Shown: positions 1 to 3,966 of the stretch, piece by piece
Numbering within the stretch: position 1 is the stretch's first letter
How the letters are laid out: every line of letters starts with the position of its first letter
NCBI GenBank assembly: GCA_050305975.1
Contig: JBNLGI010000103.1
Span: 1 to 5,146, forward strand
Reading direction: 5' to 3'
DNA: 5,146 nt
Source: Thiodiazotropha sp050305975
GTDB taxonomy: Bacteria; Pseudomonadota; Gammaproteobacteria; Chromatiales; Chromatiaceae
Notes under the pieces: generated by a model
Databases searched by the model: none
What the model was told of the DNA's origin: nothing
Seen by the model: only the letters and a program-made list of their open reading frames with translations
Made by a program: the position numbers and the translations under genes

Positions 1-599
1 CCGACCTCCACGATCGATTTGGGTAGGGTATTGATGCCGAACACCTGGCCGTCCGGGGCGATGCTGAAGCGCAGGGCGGTCTTCTCTTCGCCCAGACGCT
101 CCAGCGTCAGGGTGGCGTAGTGCAGGATCTTGAGCACCGGATTGACCTCCGCCAGGGAGATCGTCACCGGCACCGGGCTCAGGCTCCTGCTGTTGTAGTA
201 GTGGACGTTGACCACATATTCGCCGGGCGGACGCCCGCGCAGGGTGACCACCTCCTGGTTGAGCGGATTGACCACCGCCCTGCCGTCCACCACCAGGCTG
301 TCGTTGGCCATGCCCCGGTCGTCCCGGTCCAGGTGCAGCAGCCCGGCCTGGGGCTGCTTGAACCAGACCAGCTGGCCGGCCGGGCCCTCGACCCAGGTGT
401 CGATGTCGTCCGGATTGTTATCGGGCCAGGTCACGGTGATGATGAAGTCGGCTTTCGGATTGATGGTGCCCGACTTGGCCGGCGGATTGAGAAACATCAG
501 CGCCACCAGAAACAGGAAGGTGAAGGCGAGCAGGGCGTTGAACAGCAGATCGGTGAAGGGATCGGCGTCGAAGTCGCGGTGCTGGCGAAACATGGCCAT
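1..599 (-). CDS. ExbD/MotB-like proton-channel partner with a C-terminal periplasmic domain (3' end outside window)
   Basis: Likely the second subunit of an inner-membrane ion-driven energy transducer, partner of the MotA/ExbB-like protein just upstream. About 200 residues are visible and the frame is open at the left edge. A short cytoplasmic N-terminus is followed by one membrane segment at about residues 18-38 (LLFNALLAFTFLFLVALMF). It is preceded by Asp17 in the motif DPFTDLLFNALLAF, the place of the essential proton-binding Asp of MotB, ExbD and TolR. After it comes a beta-rich domain with WPDNNPDDIDTWVEGPAG (about 58-75) and LHLDRDDRGMAND (about 88-100), which recalls DUF2135/YfaP-type domains rather than the OmpA peptidoglycan-binding domain of MotB. 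That comparison is from memory. The start at 599 lies 3 bases after the upstream stop; an in-frame ATG at 593 is an alternative. No strong Shine-Dalgarno is visible, so translational coupling is likely. Confidence 0.8.
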   Translation of the reverse strand, partial: MAMFRQHRDFDADPFTDLLFNALLAFTFLFLVALMFLNPPAKSGTINPKADFIITVTWPDNNPDDIDTWVEGPAGQLVWFKQPQAGLLHLDRDDRGMANDSLVVDGRAVVNPLNQEVVTLRGRPPGEYVVNVHYYNSRSLSPVPVTISLAEVNPVLKILHYATLTLERLGEEKTALRFSIAPDGQVFGINTLPKSIVEV

Positions 600-602
600 G
601 GT

Positions 603-1325
603 TCAGATGCCGCCCCCGGCGGCCGGCTGCAGGCGGGTCTCGGCCAGGTGCACCGCCGCCGCCACCAGGCGGTCGGCGGCGCGGTCCAGCATCAGATATT
701 GCAGGCCCAGCAGCATGCTGCAGGAGAGGCCCAGCAGGGTGGTGTTGAGGGCTACCCCCATGCCTCCGGTCATGCGTTGCAGCAGGCCCTGGATGTCGCT
801 CAGGTCGAAGGACTCCAGGGCCGCCACCGGCGCCAGCATGAGGACGAAGCCCACTACTGTGCCGAGCAGCCCGAGCTTGAGTAGTAATCCGCAGACGAAC
901 CAGCCCGCCTCGTGCTGACCGCGGGCCTGTTCGGCCATCACCTGGGCCAGCAGCTGGCAATCCCGGCCGCCCTCGCCGGCGGCGGGATCGCCGGGTTTGC
1001 ACAGCACGCTGCGTAGGAACTCCCCGCTCAGGGAGCCGTCGAGCAGCGACGAATCGGGGCGCAGGGGAGGGGGGCATTCGTCGATCCCCAGGGCGATGCG
1101 CTGCAACGCCTCCTGTTCCGCCGAAAGATAGAGGCTGCGCAGGGCGCAATGGCCGCTGGCGGCCAGGAACAGCAAGGCGATCAGCAGTGTGATGCGGGTC
1201 GGGTCCGAGACCAGTATGTGTTGCAGCACTCCCTGATCCCACAGCACCCAGCCGGCGAACAGCATCAGTCCGGCCAGCAGCAGCCAGCGCAGCAGCAGAC
1301 TGTAGGCGGGGATCGGCACGGTCAT
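603..1325 (-). CDS. MotA/TolQ/ExbB-type proton-channel protein
   Basis: A 240-residue inner-membrane protein, likely the multi-helix subunit of an ion channel that uses proton motive force. Four hydrophobic segments are visible: about 11-30, 44-62, 141-170 and 186-212. The last two carry the family signature: KLGLLGTVVGFVLML (about 150-164), then MTGGMGVALNTTLLGL (about 185-200). The same order of a GLLGTVxG helix followed by a GMGxALxTTxxGL helix is seen in ExbB and TolQ. The cytoplasmic loop (63-140) is moderately long and acidic. The ATG at 1325 is chosen because AAAGGTGA lies about 10 bases upstream; a TTG at 1373 would add 16 poorly hydrophobic residues and lacks a comparable ribosome site. 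It forms a two-gene unit with the ExbD/MotB-like gene 3 bases downstream. It is not a flagellar MotA by context, and the energised target is unknown. Confidence 0.87.
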   Translation of the reverse strand: MTVPIPAYSLLLRWLLLAGLMLFAGWVLWDQGVLQHILVSDPTRITLLIALLFLAASGHCALRSLYLSAEQEALQRIALGIDECPPPLRPDSSLLDGSLSGEFLRSVLCKPGDPAAGEGGRDCQLLAQVMAEQARGQHEAGWFVCGLLLKLGLLGTVVGFVLMLAPVAALESFDLSDIQGLLQRMTGGMGVALNTTLLGLSCSMLLGLQYLMLDRAADRLVAAAVHLAETRLQPAAGGGI

Positions 1326-1620
1326 GTTGCGGCAGTCACCTTTCTGGTTTTTATCAACTATGGCATATAGCAAGGGGCATGCCTTGTTCCTCTAGCGGGG
1401 TTTTGCGGCTCATCGCCGTGCGGCTTCTCCAGCCTGTATCAGTAATGAAACAACAGCTTCGAATCTGAACAATCGGTGGGGGGCGCGGGCCGCCACCCGC
1501 CCGGATCGGCGCGGCCTGTGGGCGCCATGGCCGGGCATGAATGTTGCTATTTCACATCAATGCGTGCGCCACCTGAAATCACGCCCCAGTTAGACAAACA
1601 GCAACCAGGAGAGATTGACC
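1326..1620. other. Divergent intergenic region between proton-channel pair and cytochrome gene
   Basis: This 295-base stretch must hold the promoters of two divergent units, but no convincing sigma-70 pair stands out on either strand. Visible structure includes a 5-6-5 palindrome at 1371-1386 (CAAGG, then CCTTG) about 45 bases upstream of the minus-strand ATG. There is a very GC-rich patch at 1475-1530 with several overlapping short inverted repeats. Two nested complementary pairs lie ahead of the cytochrome gene: 1543-1548 with 1600-1605, and 1549-1554 with 1574-1579. The Shine-Dalgarno AGGAGA of the cytochrome gene (1607-1612) sits just after the last arm. No open reading frame with coding character is seen. 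Confidence 0.6.
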
Positions 1621-2349
1621 ATGACAAGGTTTTTGACGTATCTGAGCGGCTTCATCATCGCTCTCGTCACGGCTGCGGCAGCCCAGGCGGAAGACGAACA
1701 GATGCTCAGTCTGGCCAATGCCAGAGGTTGTTTCATCTGTCATCGGGTGACGGCTGACGGCAGCGGGGAAAAGCCTTTGGCGCCCTCCTATCAGGAGGTG
1801 GCCGTGCGCTACCAGGGCGATACCCAGGCCTTCGACAATCTGCTCGACCGGGTGCTTCACGGCACCGCCTATCGGGAACAGCAGTGGGAAGGCAAGGTGG
1901 CGATGCGCTTCATGCCGCCCAACGTCAATGTCTCCCGCGACGAGGCCGCGGCGCTGGTGCACTGGATCCTGTCACTGGAGGTCGACCAGGAGACGGTTCA
2001 GCGCCTCCAGCGACACGACAACATGCTGAGACTGGCCAGCGTCAGCGGCTGCACCATCTGCCATCGGGTGGATCCGGTGACGGAGACCCGGGTGGTGCCT
2101 CTGGCCCCCTCCTTCCGCGAGATCGCCGGTCGCTACCTGGGCGATGCCAGCGCCCAGACCGACCTGATGGAGTCGGTGCTCAAGGGTACCGAAGGCGGCA
2201 CCAAGATCTGGAACAACGTCAACATGCGCTTCATGCCGCCGAACGTGAATGTACGCAAAGAGGATGCCGCGACCCTGGTGGCCTGGATTCTCTCCCTCGA
2301 CACCAGCAATCTGCCCAAGCACGCCCGGGTGCCGCTCAAACATCCTTGA
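1621..2349 (+). CDS. Periplasmic dihaem cytochrome c (tandemly duplicated class I domain)
   Basis: A 242-residue secreted electron carrier. Residues 1-23 form a Sec signal peptide (MTRF, a hydrophobic core LSGFIIALVTAAAA, and cleavage likely after AQA23). The mature part contains two c-type haem sites, CFICH (37-41) and CTICH (144-148). Each is followed about 60 residues later by the same MRFMPPNVNV segment, which provides the presumed axial ligands Met98 and Met205, as in small class I cytochromes of the c551/c552 kind. A short basic tail follows the second domain. The ATG at 1621 is preferred over an in-frame TTG at 1615 because AGGAGA is centred about 8 bases upstream. The gene stands alone, with a stem-loop downstream. 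Its redox partners cannot be told from the window; a role as a periplasmic electron shuttle is inferred. Confidence 0.93.
   Translation: MTRFLTYLSGFIIALVTAAAAQAEDEQMLSLANARGCFICHRVTADGSGEKPLAPSYQEVAVRYQGDTQAFDNLLDRVLHGTAYREQQWEGKVAMRFMPPNVNVSRDEAAALVHWILSLEVDQETVQRLQRHDNMLRLASVSGCTICHRVDPVTETRVVPLAPSFREIAGRYLGDASAQTDLMESVLKGTEGGTKIWNNVNMRFMPPNVNVRKEDAATLVAWILSLDTSNLPKHARVPLKHP
1702..2301 (+). repeat. Internal tandem duplication encoding the two haem domains
   Basis: Residues 28-120 and 135-227 of the cytochrome are two copies of one 93-residue module. They align with only two single-residue indels and about half of the positions identical by eye. Strictly shared blocks are GCxICHRV, PLAPS, RYxGD, VLxGT, MRFMPPNVNV and the WILSL end. 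At DNA level the ligand-Met segment is nearly unchanged between 1903-1931 and 2224-2252, with two third-position differences. A 14-residue linker rich in Gln and Arg joins the copies. Confidence 0.9.
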
Positions 2350-2379
2350 GGCGAGCTACGGCTCGGCGACGGCAGACAG

Positions 2380-2407
2380 GGACCGACCGATCCTGCCCGG
2401 TCGGTCC
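2380..2407 (+). terminator. 10-bp perfect stem-loop downstream of the cytochrome gene
   Basis: Arms GGACCGACCG (2380-2389) and CGGTCGGTCC (2398-2407) are perfectly complementary around an 8-base loop, starting 31 bases after the cytochrome stop codon. Position and strength suggest a transcript end or an mRNA-stabilising 3' hairpin. There is no T-run on either side, so it is not a classical intrinsic terminator. Confidence 0.45.
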
Positions 2408-2500
2408 ACCGCAGCCGTCGGCCGGTGCCGGATGGTTAGCCTGTGCCGGTGCGGGGGGTGCGGGAAGTCGCCGGTGGCAGGGAGCGGGAGGTCGCGATCG

Positions 2501-2526
2501 TGTAAATCACAATTCGTGATACAAAA
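2501..2526. promoter_or_regulatory. Putative operator upstream of the DsrC-like gene
   Basis: The inverted repeat ATCAC (2506-2510), 5-base spacer, GTGAT (2516-2520) lies where the sequence switches from GC-rich to AT-rich, about 100 bases before the DsrC-like start codon. Flanking TGTA on the left and TACA on the right give further imperfect symmetry. The arms point the opposite way from an FNR box, and the spacing is not that of a CRP site. The regulator is not recognised. The core promoter is probably within the AT-rich 2520-2570 stretch, but I cannot fix it. Confidence 0.3.
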
Positions 2527-2566
2527 TGAAAATATATCGTTTTTCCTAAGACTTTCCGTCACCCAT

Positions 2567-2613
2567 ACTTCCTCCTAACTCATTTTCAAATCTTTTATAT
2601 AACAGGAGGAGGT
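2567..2613 (+). promoter_or_regulatory. Predicted ribosome-site-sequestering hairpin in the DsrC-like leader
   Basis: An exceptionally strong Shine-Dalgarno, AGGAGGAGGT (2604-2613), ends 7 bases before the ATG at 2621. The segment ACTTCCTCCT (2567-2576) can pair with all ten of its bases: nine Watson-Crick pairs and one G-U. The intervening 27-base loop is AU-rich. If transcribed, this would hide the ribosome site and make translation dependent on opening the stem. Whether the transcript starts upstream of 2567 is not known. Confidence 0.5.
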
Positions 2614-2620
2614 CCAGGCC

Positions 2621-2962
2621 ATGCCCCAGACTGCCACACCACCCAACACTGCCGCGTCCATACCCCCGTTGTTCGATGCGGGCGGTTTCCTCATCGATCA
2701 TCGCTCATGGAACGAACAGCTGGCCAGCGAGCTGGCCCTGCAGGAGGGCGTGGGCGATCTGAGCGAGAGCCATTGGCAGGTGTTGCGACATATCCGCGAC
2801 CGCTATCTGAGCCTGGGCGCCCTGCCCAATATGCGCCTGGTCTGCCGCGCCACCGGCATACCGCGGACGAAGGTTCACCACCTGTTCGGCAGCTGCCTCA
2901 GCATCTGGCGCATTGCCGGATTGCCGGATCCGGGTGAGGAGGCGAAGGCCTATCTGACCTGA
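2621..2962 (+). CDS. DsrC/TusE-family protein lacking the conserved redox cysteines
   Basis: A 113-residue cytoplasmic protein. Recognised from the family pattern DAGGFLIDHRSWNEQLA (19-35), then LSESHWQVLRHIRDRYLSLGALPNMR (47-72), then the C-terminal HHLFGS...IWRIAGLPDPGEE (86-107). These match the DsrC order of a GFLxDxxxWNE start, an HWxVIxxxRDYY helix and an FPxGPxxQACKIAGLPKPTGC end. Family members pass sulfur as a trisulfide (DsrC) or persulfide (TusE) through one or two C-terminal cysteines. Here the penultimate-arm cysteine is replaced by Trp95, and the terminal one is absent because the tail reads GEEAKAYLT. Cys75 and Cys92 are present but not at those places by my alignment. It therefore cannot act as a normal carrier; a regulatory or binding role, as proposed for cysteine-free family members, is an inference. 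The N-terminus (1-17) is Pro/Thr-rich. The start is fixed by a very strong Shine-Dalgarno. Confidence 0.85.
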   Translation: MPQTATPPNTAASIPPLFDAGGFLIDHRSWNEQLASELALQEGVGDLSESHWQVLRHIRDRYLSLGALPNMRLVCRATGIPRTKVHHLFGSCLSIWRIAGLPDPGEEAKAYLT

Positions 2963-3014
2963 TGCCCCGCCTCCTGGGCAGGCTGTAGGGATCGATCGGT
3001 GAATGGCGCGCCGC

Positions 3015-3066
3015 GGTTTGACCTTCATCAAACCCGGATGAGGCGCTGAGCGGGAGAATCGACGCC
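3015..3066 (+). promoter_or_regulatory. FNR-type box with a -10 element at class II spacing
   Basis: TTGAC-CTTC-ATCAA at 3018-3031 matches the FNR consensus TTGAT-N4-ATCAA at 9 of 10 positions. It is embedded in a perfect 7-bp inverted repeat, GGTTTGA (3015-3021) and TCAAACC (3028-3034). A possible -10, GAGAAT (3054-3059, 4 of 6), would place the start of transcription near 3066 and the box centre at -41.5, the standard position for FNR-activated class II promoters. The likely regulator is an FNR/ANR/DNR-type protein, so oxygen- or NO-responsive expression of the next gene is inferred. Confidence 0.6.
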
Positions 3067-3083
3067 AACATCCACTGTTGGCG
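3063..3083 (+). promoter_or_regulatory. 8-bp perfect hairpin just upstream of the beta-grasp gene start
   Basis: Arms CGCCAACA (3063-3070) and TGTTGGCG (3076-3083) flank a 5-base loop, ending 9 bases before the ATG at 3093. The right arm occupies the place where a Shine-Dalgarno is expected, and none is seen there. It could be a leader hairpin or a protein operator. If transcription starts at 3066, only the inner 5 bp of the stem would be in the RNA. Confidence 0.4.
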
Positions 3084-3092
3084 ATCGCTCCC

Positions 3093-3371
3093 ATGAGAAT
3101 TGAGATTCAGTTGTTCAACAGCCTGCTCAAGTACGGTCCGGGCAACGAGCGGTTCTATCTGGAAGTCCCGCAGGGCACGGGGCCGGTCGATATCGTCCAG
3201 CTGCTGGGGATCCCGCCCGAGGAGATCTTCGTGGCCTGGCGCAACGGCTTCAACGTCATGGACAGTTTCGGTGGCGCGGTCGAAGACCGGGTATCGCTGT
3301 CGGAGGGTGAGCGGCTGGCCTTCTCTGGACCGGTGCCTTTCTCCCGCGCCTACGGCGCACCGGTCTGCTGA
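3093..3371 (+). CDS. MoaD/ThiS-like beta-grasp protein without a Gly-Gly tail
   Basis: A 92-residue small protein with the layout of MoaD/ThiS ubiquitin-like sulfur carriers: first strand and helix MRIEIQLFNSLLKYG, a second strand FYLEV (21-25), helix VDIVQLLGIPPEEI (32-45), strand FVAWRNGFNV (46-55) and final strand LSEGERLAFSGPVP (69-82). It parallels the MoaD protein encoded nearby on the other strand (LYASLSQL, VMVNGLFIV, LQENDELAIWPPVAGG). The terminus differs: instead of Gly-Gly it ends YGAPVC, and this Cys92 is the only cysteine in the protein. A sulfur-carrier or cofactor-related role is inferred from fold and neighbours, but adenylation of a Gly-Gly end is impossible. The ATG at 3093 is chosen over a TTG at 3078 because the protein fold begins there. 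Neither has a clear Shine-Dalgarno. It has its own FNR-type promoter. Confidence 0.75.
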   Translation: MRIEIQLFNSLLKYGPGNERFYLEVPQGTGPVDIVQLLGIPPEEIFVAWRNGFNVMDSFGGAVEDRVSLSEGERLAFSGPVPFSRAYGAPVC

Positions 3372-3388
3372 AACCTCTCCACAGGTGA

Positions 3389-3408
3389 GCGGCGGCGTCA
3401 GCCGCCGC
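3389..3408. terminator. GC-only stem-loop at the junction of convergent genes
   Basis: GCGGCGGC (3389-3396) and GCCGCCGC (3401-3408) form an 8-bp perfect stem with a 4-base loop. The loop contains the stop codon of the minus-strand gene, and the stem encodes its final GGG residues. It lies 17 bases beyond the plus-strand stop, so it could slow transcription from both sides. No T-run follows on either strand, so intrinsic termination is doubtful. Confidence 0.35.
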
Positions 3409-3712
3409 CCCGTTGCATGGCCTGGTCCAGGCGGGCCAGCAGTCGGCGTCTCTGTTGCGGGGAGCCGGCGCTGAATTCATAGACTACGTTCAACAGGGGC
3501 AGGCTGAGGGCGCCGATGCGCCGTTCGCTCCGGGAGAGGATGCTGATCTCCAACTGAACCCCATCCTGCAGTATGCGGTAGCGGTCTGCGGCCGTGGCAA
3601 TCCAGTTTCCGCGCACACCCAGGTTCAGTCCGTGCTCGAACTCCTGCTGCGTGGCCGCCATCTCCCGTTCGAACCGGTCCGGCGGTACGCCGTCCGGCCA
3701 GGCCTCGTACAT
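3398..3712 (-). CDS. Uncharacterised 104-residue protein, last visible gene of the FAD/MoaD operon
   Basis: I do not recognise the family. The protein starts MYEAWPDGVPPDRFEREMA with a charged helical segment to about residue 30. A central stretch of likely beta strands follows (GNWIATAADRYRILQDG, then VQLEISILSR, about 34-61), then LSLPLLNVVYEFSAGS (68-83). A basic helix QQRRRLLARLDQAM closes the protein, and it ends in GGG. There is no signal peptide, membrane segment or cysteine, so it is probably cytosolic. The ATG at 3712 overlaps the MoaD stop by one base (TGATG), with a G-rich run just upstream, so translation is almost certainly coupled. This coupling argues for a role with the MoaD-type protein and the flavoprotein, for example as an accessory or assembly factor. 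That is inference only. The Gly-rich end is unusual, but no beta-grasp pattern is evident. Confidence 0.78.
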   Translation of the reverse strand: MYEAWPDGVPPDRFEREMAATQQEFEHGLNLGVRGNWIATAADRYRILQDGVQLEISILSRSERRIGALSLPLLNVVYEFSAGSPQQRRRLLARLDQAMQRGGG

Positions 3713-3966
3713 CAACCCCCCGCCACGGGGGGCCAGATGGCCAGTTCGTCGTTTTCCTGCAAGCGCCGGCTTGCGCGTTCACTGGGGACGATGAACAGCC
3801 CGTTGACCATCACCAGATGGGCGCTCTCTTGCGGCACCCGGTAGTGCTCGATGATTTCGGCAATGGTCTCATCGGGATCCACATCCACCACCATGCGGTT
3901 GCCCCGCGCGGCCTCCGGAGGCAGCAGCTGAGACAGGCTGGCATAGAGTTTGAGCGCGATCTTCAT
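3712..3966 (-). CDS. MoaD/ThiS-family sulfur carrier protein
   Basis: An 84-residue ubiquitin-like protein with the full MoaD pattern: MKIALKLYASLSQLLP at the N-terminus, DVDPDETIAEIIEHYRVP (28-45) as the central strand and helix, VMVNGLFIV (52-60), and the terminus ELAIWPPVAGG (74-84). The last six residues PPVAGG match those of E. coli MoaD. In that family the C-terminal Gly is adenylated by a MoeB/ThiF-type enzyme and converted to a thiocarboxylate that donates sulfur to the pterin dithiolene. Its ATG overlaps the flavoprotein stop by four bases (ATGA), and the next gene overlaps its own stop. Placement after an AOR-like FAD subunit rather than beside moaE suggests a version dedicated to a tungstopterin enzyme, as described for AOR clusters. 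This assignment is inference. Confidence 0.88.
   Translation of the reverse strand: MKIALKLYASLSQLLPPEAARGNRMVVDVDPDETIAEIIEHYRVPQESAHLVMVNGLFIVPSERASRRLQENDELAIWPPVAGG

Noticed and set aside
120..918. Long plus-strand open frames opposite the ExbD- and ExbB-like genes
   Set aside because: Their products are His/Gln/Arg- or Ser/Arg-rich without domains, and they lie antisense to recognisable membrane proteins; GC-rich DNA readily leaves such frames open.
603..1325. Flagellar MotA or a Zorya defence ZorA
   Set aside because: No flagellar or Zorya neighbours are visible, the protein has a short ExbB/TolQ-like layout, and its partner shows no OmpA domain in the visible part.
1344..1357. Possible FNR site near the ExbB-like start (8 of 10 on the minus strand)
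   Set aside because: Only one half-site is intact, and it lies about 25 bases from the start codon, not at an activating position.
1475..1516. GC-rich inverted repeats (GGTGG with CCACC, GGCCGC with GCGGCC)
   Set aside because: Arms are 5-6 bp in very GC-rich sequence and mutually exclusive, as expected by chance.
2596..2602. TATATAA as a -10 element for the DsrC-like gene
   Set aside because: Transcription would begin inside the Shine-Dalgarno, which argues against its use; no matching -35 was seen.
3712..3966. Housekeeping MoaD of general molybdopterin synthesis
   Set aside because: No moaE, moaA or moaC is beside it, and it overlaps a flavoprotein gene; a dedicated copy is more likely, although it could still serve both.
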